This document shows positions 33,872-46,360 of a DNA stretch of 64,000 nt, piece after piece. The position numbers were made by a program, and so were the translations under genes. The notes beneath the pieces were generated by a model, which was not told where the DNA came from, did no database searches, and saw nothing but the letters and a program-made list of their open reading frames with translations. This DNA is from Tulasnella sp. 424 (Eukaryota > Basidiomycota > Agaricomycetes > Cantharellales > Tulasnellaceae), in assembly GCA_019633425.1 (NCBI GenBank), contig WSUB01000100.1, positions 62,001-126,000 on the forward strand, read 5' to 3'. Numbering within the stretch: position 1 is the stretch's first letter; each line of letters begins with the position of its first letter.

Positions 33872-36800
33872 CTAATGGTGACGCTGAGTAGCGGAGTGAC
33901 GGAGAGAAAGGAACCTGGGCCCACAAGGAGAATTCCAAGGTTGCTGGTGCTGCAAGAACATATGATCGAGGTCTGACGAATGAGGATGAGGCGTAGTGTA
34001 CACGTATGAGGAATAAGGATAACGGTCGGTGTGATGCGGCTTGGTCAACAGTGGTGGAGGTAAAGATGCTGAAGAATGTGCTTGCGCTTGTGATTGAACT
34101 GATTGCAAGGATTTTGATGCAGTTGTGTATTGGTATCGTGGTGTATTAGCTTGGAATGTTGTAGTGGTATTTTGTAGAGGGGCGGAAGGCCCGTGCACCT
34201 TGGTCGGCGTTGCTGAGTAAAGTGGCCAGAAAGTCTGCTTGTCGGCAGAAACCGAGGAGTACGAATGATTTGCAGCGGTTGAAAACTTGACATCAGAGGT
34301 TGAGCCGTGCCCTCCGTTCTGATACCCGCGTGATCGCTGATCAGGCCAACCTCGAGCATTCTGTTGATCCGACATGCTGCTGGATGGGCCAAGAGGACGT
34401 ATCGTGGTGGTTTGGGTGGGAGCGAACAAAGAATGAGCGACTGCTACGGCAGGAGGGTATGGCATGAACTGGCTGTCGTAATAAGGAGAACCGTTACGAG
34501 CAAAGTCCGCTGGCTTGGCCACGCGCACCGAGGTGTCGAAGACCGATCCAAGGTCCAAAGCAAGTTGAACCCTGTCTTCCAGATCCATCAAAAAGCGAGA
34601 GCGATGAGCGAAATCCAGTATTGCTTCCATCTCGTTCCGGTCTTCCAGGTCGTAGACCCACTTCCAGTCGATCATTCCCCCAGGCATCGGATTGGTCCGA
34701 TCTTCGGTGAAGCTCCGGTTTGGAATATGTTCCCAGCGATGATTGAACGATTCGCCGTTATAAGTGCTCACGGCCTTGGGGGCAACACGTATTTGAGGAG
34801 GGAGTAGTGGAGCGAACTGCACAGGGGAAAGCTTCACAGCTCTGATTTCCTGGTGAGTGAGAGACCAAATTGTCGAGCTGGAAGTAGGAGGGAAGGCGTG
34901 CGAGGAGGATTGCGTTTGACGATCGGAGTTGGCCACGGCCGAAGGGCTGACCGGAGGAGAAGAAAAGCATATGGACATCTCCGCAATGGCTGGGAGAGAT
35001 GATGAGGGTTCCTGAGAGACTCTCCGAATCGAAACCCGACGCAGTAATGGATGAGCTAGTTTGACATCGGGTACCGGAGAAGTAGATAGTTCAGGCGGGG
35101 TAGTTGGGGTAGGGGCGAGCTGATCTGTGTTGTCGGTGGTGAAGGGATCGAGTTGGATTGTGCGTCCAGGAGAGATGGCGTTCAGGTCCGCCAATGTGAG
35201 ATCGTTGGATTTGGTGCGCAGAATCGCCGAAGGAGGGCGAGGAATGAGAAAGTGAGAGGAAAGATCTCTCCAAAGGGGACCACGGCTCTCTCCGATCTGA
35301 ACAAAGAGTGGCGATTCAGATAAATGACTGAGAACAAAGCAGCAGAAGCAACATTCTCTCACCGGTTCGGGTGCTCTTTGCGAGACATATGTCCCTTCCA
35401 CAGGCCTTTGCCCTCCGGGACTTGATGCTTTTACGGTCAAGTCTCCGAGGGACGACTTTGAAGACCTCATAGCAGACGAAGTTGAAGACGTCGAGCGTGC
35501 CAGTACATTTCGAACCTCCTCCCCAATCACTCCAACAAACCCTCCAGACCTCCTTAAACGAACTTGTTCATCGACAGCTGAACTATCACGTGTTGTCCCC
35601 GAAAGCAGGTTCGAGGGAGCATTACGTTCAACCCGAGTAGTTGCCGCTTGCACGCGTTGAGGGGGAATATAGAGAATCTCCTCGCTGTCTTCCTGAAACA
35701 GAATAGGTGACGGGACATGCCTAGTTGAAGATGGAACAGATGCGCGGCCGGAAGCCCTGGAAGTGACGCGGGAGGAGGGTGGCTGCCCGATTCCGATTGC
35801 ACGATGCGACGAGGTGGATCCCGCTGTGTTCCTCACAGCATGTAGCGGGGGGACGTCCTGATATAACAACCTCCCGACAGGCGCTACACGCGGTGTCCCA
35901 AGGTCCATCGTCGCGGAAGAAGAAATTTGGGCACTCCGGTCTGAGAGGGGCGAACGATCATCAACAATCGGAATTGGCTTTTGGGAGCGATCGTAAGTCG
36001 TCTTGCTGGTCTTTCTATGCTGTTGAAGACGACTAGGTGTCTTGACCGTTCCTCCCGTTATGCCAGGTTCCCGGTTCTCCTTCTCCGGATCATGCATGCC
36101 TGGCTGATTCAGCGAATCTGCAAGTCCAGCTTCATTCTCATCCACGACAATCCCGAACACTCCGAGTAGCTCAATCCCGCCAAGACTACCCAATCCGAGC
36201 GCAGGGGACGGACAAGAGAAAGAGTCTTCCTCTCCGCTGAACGAAAGGGATGGATCCTCCACTTCGAAACTTGGCTCTTCGTCCTTTGGTATGTCCGCAA
36301 AAGCATCCCTGGAGTAATACGGTTGCAGAACGTGGCTGTCCGATATAGACCTCCGTCTGTCACTGGTGGCTGTGAGCGAAGTTGAATAATTGAAGCCTTT
36401 GAGCGGGACGATGCATTTTGCAGCGGGCGACATTTTGAATGGTTGAGCTTCTCCGGCCAAAGCCACAGATCCAGCAAGGCGTTCCGTGGCAATCAAGCCT
36501 GCTTCAAAAGACTCGTAACTAAGTCGGCGCGGGATCGGAAGACTGGCGCTTCGGAGCATGGTTCGGCTCGGAAAGACAGCAGCGGTGTCGCTTCCTCCTG
36601 CGTACGAGATGGGTGAAGAGAAGCCGTTACTGAAGAGGGAAGGTGATTTGAAAGAGATGGACGAGGAAGACCCCCGAACCCTTGCGATAGCTCCCCCAAC
36701 CCCATCATCCACGAGTTCCGCACGGAATTCGTAGTCTGTTGGGAGAGAAAGGGAAGAGTCGTCGACCGTGACAATGAGCGGTGTTTGGGGTTGCGTTCGA

Positions 36801-37182
36801 GCTCCTCTCCAATGGATGTCAACGTCCTCGCTTGAAGGGAACATTATCTCGTCGGTGGTGGGGGACGTTTGAAGGCGATGCATTTGCAGCCATTTCGCCC
36901 ATTCGGAAGGAGTTCTTGTGTAGGACGAGGGAGCGCCAGATGCAATCGGTCGAGAAGGGGCTGGTCGTTCAAGACACGACTTTCCATTCTGGAGGCAAGT
37001 GCCGAGCGGTAGGGGTGACGTAGGCGTCATTCGGGAAGATGGAGAGGGAGCAAACGTTGGGGATGTTCCGAGTCTCTGAAGTGCAAGCCGTGATGAGCCT
37101 TTGTGTCACACTAGAGGGCGGAATCACCTACAGCAACTTCCGAGTAAGACGGTCTCGAAGTGAGCCGAGAGGATGACGGCAT
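33872..37182 (-). CDS. Large Ser/Pro-rich protein of unknown function
   Basis: Start ATG 37182 (MPSSSRLTSRPSYSEVA), joined in phase 0 over a short intron to a long exon entered with RLGTSPTFAPSPSS; stop at 33872. A second probable intron of 66 bp (35297-35362, GTGAGA...CAG) lies in frame. The total is about 1060 residues. The sequence is low in complexity and rich in Ser, Pro and Thr, and is likely disordered. One segment is better ordered: a stretch with DWKWVYDLEDRNEMEAIL and DLEDRVQLALDLGSVFD (about 34530-34680). No catalytic domain is recognised. The 3' end was also copied to 28.9 kb. Confidence 0.75.
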
Positions 37183-38073
37183 CGCAGTCAATCTATACGA
37201 CTCAAATAAGTAATGCTCAGTGGATAGAGGAGGTGCAGGGCACTCGCATGTATCAAGAAAGCTTGGAAGTCGTTCAGGTCTCCCGGACGTTCGACGCCCA
37301 GCGCTGGTCTGGACGGAGATCACGTTTTAGTTATATTGGTGTTTACAAGCAAGAAGAATGATACCGACCTCACAAGTGGTTACTTTCAACCTCAAACCAC
37401 AGCCTTTCTCTTTGAAAGAGAGTGTTTAGCGCGTCAGAAGTGTCTCCAAAGCGGACCACTCGTCCACTCACCGGTCACAAGAGGTTCGTTCGCTATCCCA
37501 CTAAGCCAGTCTCAAGCAAAAGGTCGCGGTCAACGCAAGAAAGCGATCTTTAAGGACACTCGGTCCCTAGACGAAGATACGAGGGATTCGCGAGGGGAGG
37601 GGGACTGAGGACTGGTGGTCCAAATCAAGAGCACCAAAACAATCGCAAATCCGTTCTTATCGCCGGACCCTTTCCTCCGCGCTCGCGACTCGGGTATCGA
37701 AATAATAGCGAGCTCTGAGTAATGCTAAATAATCGACTATCGACTACATCAACGAAATGAGTACTTGCCAAAATCACAAGGGTCTCTACGCAATCGGTCT
37801 GTAACGAAAACGGGATAAAATCGTGAGGTAGAATATAATCAAGGGAAACGATGAACGCAACACAATTGAAAGGCGACTGCTTTGTTAGTGAAAAATACAC
37901 GGTTTGGGGGGGAGCTGCCACTAGAACGAGGCAGGGAGAGGATGGGGAGGTCAGGGTTGAGTGATTGAACGAGATGCACCGAGGTAAGGGGTACTCATAC
38001 TGAAATTCCTTATAATCGTCAACGATAAATATCAATGGAAACAGGTGGTAGACGTACGCATTTATGTGAGGCT
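37183..38073. other. Intergenic, 891 bp
   Basis: Promoter of the Ser/Pro-rich gene on the left and 3' region of the SPF30 gene on the right. I see nothing further that can be supported. Confidence 0.5.
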
Positions 38074-39019
38074 TTACTCCGTTGGGGCGAACTTGTGCTT
38101 GGTTCGTGAGACAGAATCGCTCATTCCCTTTCCACTTCCAGTGACTCCCACTGCAACCGAGAGAGAAATCAGTGAGCGAGTGTCGTTCAAGCAAAGGAAT
38201 AAGTTCAGAGAAATGGATGGTTGAGTTCCGGGATATGAAGAAAGAACAAAACGGAATAGACCTAACGTCAGCTGGGGATCTGCAGCGTAATAAGGTCGAT
38301 ACTGACCTCTGCCATACGGATTATCTGGGCTTGCAAAGATACTCTTCCCTTGCATGCCGGCGATTACGACCCCCTTCTTTTCGCCCTTCTTGGCGAACTT
38401 TTGCCATGCAACCTGCTTCTGTTGTTGTTCCGCACTCTTCTGCGCTCGCACTTCAACCCTCTTCTCGTTCTTTTTCTTCTTCCGTGCAGCTTCCTCCTCC
38501 TCTTCCTTCGTTAATGCCTTGCGCTTCGTGCCTGCATGGAAAGCGGTTGCGGAAGTGGCAGCGTAGTTGACGGGGAGGGCCTTGACATCTCCTGCGTTGA
38601 CAAGCTCGGTGGAATTGTATCCTTTGAATACCACACTATACACTCGCCGATCGTCTGCTCCGCCAATGGACGTTATCCTCGCCGGATACCATTTTCCATC
38701 GCCAGAGTACTTGGCTAGGATTTCATCTCCCGCACCGAACGCTGGGGTCGTGGCAGCTGATGACGATTTAGATTTCGATGATGATGCCTGAGTAGACGAT
38801 GCTGCAGCGGCTTCAAGCTGTTCTAGGGCTTGCTCAGTGAGAGTTATGAGTTCTTTGAGTTCGGAACGCAACGAAGTCAGCTCTGCGTTATCGGGATCAG
38901 AGACAAGAGCGAGTTCCACTTGGGACAGTTGGACTTGATAGGTTTCCAATTCTGCAGGTGTCCGAGATCAGATACAGCTTCTAGTAGGTAGATGGCACTA
39001 GCTCACCTTTTCGGTCCAT
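38074..39019 (-). CDS. spf30: Survival-of-motor-neuron-related splicing factor 30 (SMNDC1/SPF30)
   Basis: Start ATG 39019: MDRK in a short first exon, spliced to ELETYQVQLSQVEL; stop TAA at 38074-38076. A coiled N-terminal helix is followed by a Tudor domain (AGDEILAKYSGDGKWYPARI, then VVFKGYNSTELVNAGDVKAL), which binds dimethylarginine tails of Sm proteins. A Lys/Glu-rich region with bipartite basic clusters (ARKKKKNEKR) follows. The conserved C-terminus SIFASPDNPYGR continues as VGVTGSGKGMSD after removal of a 156 bp intron (38151-38306). It acts in the nucleus in spliceosome assembly. Confidence 0.9.
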
Positions 39020-39508
39020 GTTTGATTCGTCGAGTAGTTTGCTGGGTGATGCTGGTGGAGGTGGTTACGTCGTGGACTGAGCAAGGAGAGCGACCTTACC
39101 ACGGTTTAATTTTCTACACCGGCCCGCGACAACCCGTGACTGGCAGTGCGCGGCTCCAGGTTGACCTTGAGCACTGTGTTGATGTTGATCCCTTCCTGCA
39201 ATTTTTATGACTTATGGTCGCGAACGGAGCCTGTATGAAATTAGCCGAAGTAACTTACCGGAAGGAGCGCTAGCATTCACCCTATTTTACAGCCCAACGC
39301 CATCACCTTACCGAAAGCACGTATTCCAGCCTCACGTATTTCTGAGATTCTTTGAATATCATCCAGATATCGGGACTCCTTCTCGGGGAGTGATGTAAGT
39401 ACGAGGAGAGGTCCCCGCCATGCTCTCTATGAATAGCCCAGGCACGCGGCGAGCCGCAGCACCCGTCCCCTTCCTTCCGCCCATTACTGGATCCCACACC
39501 ACCCCAGC
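39020..39508. other. Intergenic, 489 bp, between divergent genes
   Basis: Probable shared promoter region of SPF30 (minus) and the small gene at 39509 (plus). No other gene is seen. Confidence 0.45.
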
Positions 39509-40313
39509 ATGTCGCTCGATGAGCCTGAAAGAAACCCTGTCATTTTCGATGGGAATGATAGTTCTACTTCCTTCGTTCGCTTCATCGAGGACTTAAAGCG
39601 ATCCGAGTCGTTCCAAGGGGAATATCTGCAGGACTTAGTACCCTCCCGTCTTTATGGAAATGCATTGAGGGTTTACGAGCGTCTCCCCCCAAAATGTCAG
39701 CAAAGCTGGGAAGATTTGGAGTTTGCAATGGCTCGGTCCTTTCCAGGTTTTGTAGGTCATCCATCCTTCGTAGCGGACCCCGGAGTCGGCGACGTCTGAA
39801 TATATCGTTTCTGTCTTTCACAAAAGTCCTCCACAAAGCAGGAGGTCCTGTTTCCGACGTCCGTTGCTGTACCACCATTAACATCCTCGTCTTTTGCTTC
39901 GTGGTCTCAGGAGGATGACACGGCTGATTCCGAGAAAGTCGAGGTAAGCCCTAAGCCATACTCCGCAATCGTCTCCCCTGATTACCATATTCACTCAGGC
40001 ATCCCTCTCCAAATCAATTGGAGGGTTTTTATTTAACTCCTTACTAAAAAAGAGGCATAAATCTCAGTCGGTGTGGGCTCCTCGAGATCTCATCCGCTGG
40101 AATCGAACCACCGTTTCGGAGATTCCGCAAATCGTCGTTCACAGTCTCTATATTGAGCGTCTGGGAGATTCTAAATCCTACCATAATCCAAATTCTCTCA
40201 ATCGGGTGGTAGAGCTCCCTTTGAATGACGCACAAGCCGTTTCCAACGCGGCCAAACTACCCATTCTCACCATTCCGGCGAAGGACGTTAAATTGTTGGT
40301 ACACGTGATATAA
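39509..40313 (+). CDS. Hypothetical protein with gag-like helical N-terminus
   Basis: Exons 39509-39751, 39842-39943 and 39999-40313 join in phase 0 to give 219 residues. The first exon (VIFDGNDSSTSFVRFIEDL, YLQDLVPSRLYGNALRVYE, SWEDLEFAMARSFP) resembles the retrotransposon-gag-like helical segment common in basidiomycete hypothetical genes (a folding pattern of FIE-L, LxGxALRWY and W--L--A----P). The last exon has no recognised domain. No protease, reverse transcriptase or terminal repeats lie nearby, so it is either a domesticated fragment or an unrelated helical protein. Confidence 0.5.
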
Positions 40314-41701
40314 AAACCAAACCCCAGCTTACAACCATTCCGCTTCGGACCAGGTACTATATTAGGCTCACTTTTGTTATCAATTTCGGAGTGGTGTATG
40401 TATCGTCCGTACATACCGTCCACAAGCCATCCTTCTCTAGTGAGTCGAATTTCTACATGCTCAATGCATTCTTGACCCTCATTCCTCTCGAAATAAGGGG
40501 TAATATTCGGTGGGGGAGAAGGAACGCTATGCGCAGTTCTTCCAACGCGAGGAATGCAAACTTGCGACAGAATTACAAGTTTCCTGGGGGATTGGAAGCG
40601 TCGTTCCAATGGTTGGGATGAAGCACCACCGGGAAGGTATACTATACAGAGCCATGTCCAAACTAGGATGAAACCACTGGGAAGCTATGATCTAAATGAC
40701 AGGAAGGCACACGGCAGTACGGTCGATTCCTTCCTTTGCCCTGAAAAAGCTCTCTGATTCTCGACCTCAACCTCGCTGACTACGAAAGGTATCACCTGGC
40801 GGATTGACCTCTTGTAATGAGAGGCAATCCATTATGGAGTCGGCTCTGCGACGCGTATCCTTGGTCTTTTGGCTGTCGTTCTCAATGCTGTGGCTTGCGA
40901 TGAACGTCAACGTGAGTCAGAGGAATTCAGCATTCCGTGCTAAAGCTGCCTGAACCGAGTCCGCGCTAATTTAGTTAACACGTAGCCCGCCTAGAGAAAC
41001 TAGCCCGCTTATTACTTAACCCCTGTAACGCTGGACGTGTTTATCACCGAATCCAGTCGCTGACTTCGCTCTAGAGTTTGGGCGTAGAGCGAGGCGTCGT
41101 CCCCAATCGTGTGCAATATTGATGTGTGACACAGAACCTCAACTTATTAGCTTCCGCTGGCGACGATTACTCTACAGCGAAGCTCAGAAAATTTTTGCAC
41201 GAGGCCGACTATCCCTTGTTTGCATCGGCGGTAATTGGGAGTGCTGGTGTTTTGCTGCTACATCTATATGGTATCCTGGAGCACACATTGAGGAGAGCCA
41301 TTCGTTACCTCTCGCTGGATATAGTCAACCCACTCTGTGAAAGGTAGCCCAGGGCGCACCGAAACAGGTATTTATGCGAAATCGTGAAAAAGGGGTGAAC
41401 CGGGTTTCAGCCCGGCTTCAAACCGTCGTATCTCGAATTGGCATCCTCCTCCATTGAGCGACCGGAACGAGGTCAGTATGCAAGCAATCCGGCCACGTTG
41501 TCACCGGTGGGGATACGATACAGGCCGCGTTATCACTGGTTCATTATGGCTCCATTCCTGTCGCTTGTTTACCTCACCTTTAGAGGCCAAATATCGTCAC
41601 CTCCGGGAAGGTTTCTTGGAGGTCCATCTCGTAGACCAGAGGCTTCGTCCACAGACTAATCCGTCGGCCAACTCATATCTCGATTCATCAACAAATACAA
41701 A
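40314..41701. other. Intergenic; right part duplicated at 47300-47760
   Basis: No supported gene. About 41150-41700 aligns with 47330-47760, with many substitutions and indels and no conserved frame, so it is non-coding flank of the heme-lyase module duplication. Confidence 0.5.
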
Positions 41702-42756
41702 TTAACTTGATACTTCCTCCGACTTCGATTCGGACCCGAGGTAGGAACTCCAAAGCCCACTAATTGCTGTCCTACATTTCAGCTGAATACTACTCAAGCT
41801 ATCCGATGCGGGTCGTACGTCCAAGATGAAGGCAGGGTTTCCCTCTTCATCAGGCTCATCCGTGTAATAATCGATGATATACCGAACGAGCTCGCCCGTT
41901 TCTCGACGAACTATCCAGTCGTGGCGGTCGAACGGACGGTGAATGCTATCCGTTGCTAGACATTAGTCTCTCGGTAGTATTTGAGGTCAATTTGTACGTA
42001 CGGGAACCGAGACGGCATCATCCAGTTTGCCCATTGCAAGGTCCTTGCCTTGTAGGTCAACTCTCTGGGCTTGCCATTGATCTGAGCAAGTTGCGGTGGC
42101 GACGTTGAACTTCAGACATCATGACCGTGAGACCTTGCGTTGTCGTCGACGCCAATATCTACCAGAACTCACTTTGAATTCCACCTCTTTTCCCAATCAA
42201 GAACTTCCGCCCACGCTTCTTCGTTAAGAAAGTTATGCAGTTGCACCATCGTTGCCATTTGATTCTCGGGCATTTGATAACCCTTTCGATTGAGCGCGTT
42301 GAAGAATTGCTGCGGACTTGGGTAGACCCAGTTCGAAGACGAGTGCTGGTCCAGGGGATCATTAGCTTGGTCAGAAGAGAGAGCGCGAGGGATAGTGGAT
42401 GTTTCGCGTTTGGTCGAGAGGACTGTTGACTGGTTGGAATTTGGGGATTGTGAAAGATTTAGGGGGACGTTGTTCAACGGGTTGACGCCTTCGTCGTTCC
42501 CGTGAGTCACAGGGCATTGGGCAGCGAGGAGAGGCGCATTTGGATCGCTGTGTTGCTTGCTCATAGGACATGATGCCATGTTGAATAAGTCGGAGGGGGG
42601 TGGAGAGGGACTGAAGGGNNNNNNNNNNNNNNNNNNNNNNNNNNNNNNNNNNNNNNNNNNNNNNNNNNNNNNNNNNNNNNNNNNNNNNNNNNNNNNNNNN
42701 NNNNNNNNNNNNNNNNNTGGATCGCTGTGTTGCTTGCTCATAGGACATGATGCCAT
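41702..42756 (-). CDS. HCCS: Holocytochrome-c synthase (cytochrome c heme lyase), copy 1, with assembly gap
   Basis: Catalyses thioether attachment of heme to the CxxCH motif of cytochrome c in the mitochondrial intermembrane space. The start used is [12 protein letters not shown] (42756, right of the gap). The upstream ATG used by copy 2 is out of frame here because of a 2-base difference. Motifs: CPMS and CPV heme-regulatory-type cysteines, [33 protein letters not shown], and a last exon with [26 protein letters not shown]. The stop is TAA 41702-41704. The coding part is interrupted by 99 N (42619-42717) with an identical 78 bp on each side, probably an artefact. It is divergent from CxxCH copy B. 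Confidence 0.8.
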
Positions 42757-42795
42757 GTTGAATAAGTCGGAGGGGGGTGGAGAGGGACTGAAGGG
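42541..42795. other. Assembly gap (99 N) flanked by identical 78 bp direct copies
   Basis: 42541-42618 and 42718-42795 are identical and occur only once in the paralogous heme-lyase gene (about 48620-48700). This is the same pattern as the gap at 11445 and suggests unmerged overlapping contigs. Confidence 0.85.
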
Positions 42796-43630
42796 GCGTT
42801 GGGCGGGAGGTGGGACGGAGGTCCTCGACGTGCGCTGCAAATGGGGCTGATATGATTGGTGATTCCATCAGTAGCGCGCTTCGCGACAACGGCTATTCTA
42901 AATACCCAGGCCAGATCTGAGGCTCTTTGAGCCGCCCAAGAAGACCCGAGGAGGAGGTCACGAGGACATAATGACCGCGAGTAAAGTGATTCTTACTCAC
43001 GCCCGACCCTCGAGCGCTCACCAGGACTTCAGCTCTCGCCTAGTCAACGATCCTATTTTATAGCCCGTTTCATGCTTAAGATATATCGGAAATTCTCCTA
43101 GTCACCACGAGAGCCTGAAAAGTGCAATCGAGGCAACTACCTCCCTGTAGCGCCGATAGAGACTGGGACAACTTTGTTATAGCAATGGGCAGGAGGGTAC
43201 TCATGAGGTAAGTTATTAGGTCCGAACAACAATGCCTCCTATTGCTATCAGAAGCACCGAATTACTGAACTGCGCGTCAATAGAAGGACACCTTGACGAA
43301 TCGCGTTGCAACATGAGGTCTCGGAAAAGGATCTTGCCGGCTTGACAAGGCGTGTCAGGGTTGACGTGAGCTCAGAGAAGTGGTTCCATCTGGTTGAATC
43401 GGAGATGGAGGTTAATTCGGTGCCGGTCATCAGGGTTTCCAAGTCTACTTCGAGTTCCGGGGTGAGGAGTCCAAAGGGTGGTTGGCGTATCGACCCACTT
43501 GCAAGCGCTAAGTCTCAATTTGGAAACCTCCAATTACCGAAAATTCCCCTCTACGTTCAATTTATAAAAGCCAACATCTCGTTGGATATTTTATCCCAAC
43601 CCTCGGAGATCGCATCCAATACACTCCTTC
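42757..43630. promoter_or_regulatory. Divergent intergenic region between heme lyase copy 1 and CxxCH copy B
   Basis: This spacer of about 870 bp separates two divergent genes and aligns with 48773-49546 in the second module. Conservation extends through most of it, including the CTACGTTCAAT sequence and a TATAAA near 43562-43567, about 65 bp before the CxxCH start codon. It is likely a shared promoter. Confidence 0.5.
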
Positions 43631-45559
43631 ATGGCGTCCTCCTCTTCCCATCATCATCACGACGACCTAGCTCTCGTTGATCAAGAGACCTATACCCCTG
43701 CCGAGGTTCGTACGAGCTCTTCGTTGGTGCGATATCTTTAACCCGTTTGATCCCATCACCCAGGCGCAATTCCATACGTCCTCACTGTATCCCAAGCCTA
43801 AAGATTGGGAGGGGCCTACCTTTATAATAAAAAATGATTACCCTCCATCTTACAAAGCCTCTTCCACTCCGGGTGATGCGCCTGCATTACCCCTCCCTGA
43901 CACGAGTGGGGATGCTCCTTGGACGCACATCGATTTCACAAAGGAGCCGTTGAAATATGCAGAGCTGGTGAAGGATTACTGTTGGGAAGGAAATAGGAAT
44001 GTCGATTTTGTTGTGCAACAAAACACGGTCAGTGATAAATTCCGACTGGTAGATAGCTAAGGGCCGCCAGTCTGAACGTCCGTTCCAGGTCCGCGCTTGG
44101 TTCCATGCTTGTTGGATGCACGCAGGTAGCAATGGTCGCGAGCCACTGAAAGGCTTGACATTTGAGCGATCTATTCCCCAATGGGAATTTGCCAAGGATC
44201 AGGCTAGCGCCCTTCAAAATTGGGCCATCGGCTTCTATAATGCCCCAGGTTCGTTGCTGAGACACGGCCAACTCTCTGTCCCGTCGTATAACATCTCTCG
44301 CAATTGATGCTTAGGTGCTTCCGTATTCGGTGGCGTTTGGGCCGATCCTAACCAGCCCATCTGGAATGATAATCTCAAGTTCCCTCACGGAACAGTCGTC
44401 TTCAAGGTACAAAGACTTCATCAAATCAAGTTTACGGGTTTCGCCAACAAGTTCTATTTCTAGCTTCTCTTCACAACTGCTACAGATGAGGAAGTCCCAA
44501 CAATGAAAGGATCTCCAACATGGCAGGCTGTATGTGCTTTCATCTACATCTTGGATTACTTTGGAGTCTCATATAACCTCAAGGTCATCTGCCCCCAACC
44601 CGACCCGGCTCATGCACCTGATAACGGCCTCGTGCGTAACGACCATGCTAGCCCGGTTCGTTTGATCCAAGTTGACTGGGCTACCGTCGACGAACGCTCG
44701 CCCATTGGATGGGTCTTCGGCACTTATATGTACAACGGTTATCTTGAGAACATTACAGATGTGCGTGCAAACTTCGTTATCCGAGTTCCAACGGTCTTAC
44801 TGACCGGCTTCGTGCATAGCCATGGGATCGTCTCACCAGTGTTGGTGTGACGTGGGGCAATGATCCTCAGCTCAACCAAGCTGCTGTAGACCGGGGCGAG
44901 AAGCCTGTCGAGTCTTGGATCAACCCTGAAGCTGAGAAGCTGAGGCTGGATCTCGGCGGCAAGCGCCCTTCGTGGGGTTACAACGGTCGCTTGAATGGAC
45001 CTGCAGACAATTTCGTCAGGTATGTCAGTTCTTCTTTAGAGACTAAATGATATTCATTTAAGCTTCCTCTCTGTAGTGCTTGCGCTTCGTGCCACGGAAC
45101 GGCCCAGTCATACGACGCACCCTTGGTTCAACCCGGCCACCTCGACAAGGATACTAATGAATGGATTCCTCTTAACCAGAGGCTGACGATGGACTGGTGT
45201 GTAGAACTGGCCTGTCGTATTCTGCGCTGCATGCTTATATTCCGTTCCTGTGCAACTTCAGGTTCGGTAATATCAAAGCTGGCGAGACGTTCAGTGTCCG
45301 TGGTGCCCTCAGTGCAGACTATTCTCTCCAATTTACTATTGGCTGGAACAACTACAGAAATTGGCGCAAGACCCACAAGGATCAGGACAAGGAGCCCGAT
45401 CCAAAGAAGAAGATTTTGCTTGCTCTTCCCACAAGGAGAATTATCTTCAGACCAAAGCCCGAGGACGAGGACAACGAGCAGTTGCAGAAGTTGTTGAAGG
45501 GCATCAGAGTCGAGGAGGAGCCCAGACGAGCGGGTCCGCAATTCGAATGGAAGCGTTAG
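43631..45559 (+). CDS. CxxCH-containing c-type-cytochrome-like protein (copy B)
   Basis: Start ATG 43631 (MASSSSHHHHDD), stop TAG 45557-45559; about nine exons with GT-AG introns, e.g. TPAE|AQFHTSS. Motifs in order: EYCW-type region (KDYCWEGNRNVDFVV), GREPLKGLTFERSIP, QNWAIGFYNAPG, SVFGGVWADP, TMKGSPTWQA, LIQVDWATVDERSPIGWVFG, WGYNGRLNGPADNF, SACASCHGTAQS (CxxCH at about 45078-45095), and an ADYSLQFTIGWNNYRNW exon. I infer one covalent heme c. No signal peptide; the short histidine run at the N-terminus is unusual. It is divergent from a heme lyase gene and upstream of a PPN2 fragment. Confidence 0.78.
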
Positions 45560-45834
45560 GCAGTCCCTCAAGCTCAATCCCGTGTTGGCGACAAATTATT
45601 CTGGGGAATGGGTTATCATGTCAAATAGTATCAATAGCATACCATGCAATGAACTCGTCGAACCGTCGTGCCATAAATCTTCCTATGTTGCCCACTGTCC
45701 TTCCCGGTGTTTCCGCCCTACCGCTACGACCGCTCGTTTGTCTGTTTTGTCAAAGTCCCAGAGGTATATCCGAATTATATGTGCTAGATGTAAACATTAC
45801 ATATTAAAAAACGAAAAATATCCATGTCGAAAAT

Positions 45835-46360
45835 TCATCCTGGCCTGTGGCACTCTATCCCTTCTTCTTCTTCGGGTTTCTTGACAACTCGACTAGGAGG
45901 GGGTGTCGGACAACTAACGCTCCACCAGTCTGCACGCATATTCTCTCCGATGCGTACTTCGACGTTTCTCTCGTCGCCGTCATCATCGTTCGGCCACGCC
46001 GACTGCAGAAGCTCTTTCCCGTGCTTTCTTGGAGGGTGCGTTTGTGACGACCTTAAGCCTTTCCCAACACCATAGCCGTCAGGCCGTCTCCATTGACGCA
46101 ATCTGTATCTAGGCCCTTTGACCATTTCTTCAAGTCGAGTCCACGACAGGACGCATGGCTGTAGCCGACGGTCATTGGGTGGCATGGAAGTGGTTTCCCT
46201 AGGCGGAGCTGTGAAACATCCGATTCCGGTCGGAGCAAAATTTCGTCATCGAGGGAAGCGCCCTGCAACGAAAACCTCGACTTCTCTCCGGAGGCAGTAG
46301 AATTAAGCCCTCCGCATCTCTTGGGTAGTCGAGGACACCAAAATTGACCATTGACCCGTG
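45835..46360 (-). pseudogene. 3' fragment of the PPN2-like polyphosphatase gene
   Basis: This matches the last exon of the complete gene at 51749 (SLDDEILLRPESDVSQLRLGKPLPCHP, SHAS, LDLKKWSKGLD, NGDGLTAMVLG). Similarity ends near 46360, within the final exon, so the metal-binding GDLHG and GNND exons are absent. It came along with the heme-lyase/CxxCH module duplication and cannot be a functional phosphatase. Confidence 0.75.

Noticed and set aside
40085..40110. Sequence resembling a tRNA T-loop on the minus strand (GGTTCGATTCC)
   Set aside because: The flanking T-stem bases do not pair and no D-arm, anticodon arm or acceptor stem could be found. It lies within an exon.
40178..40609. 143-codon minus-strand frame
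   Set aside because: It overlaps the last exon of the better-supported plus-strand gene at 39509-40313. I see no motif or paralogue, though it cannot be fully excluded.
42371..42889. Alternative frame of heme lyase copy 1 starting at the upstream ATG
   Set aside because: It reads the coding exon in the wrong frame because of a 2-base difference from copy 2. The heme-lyase motifs appear only in the other frame.
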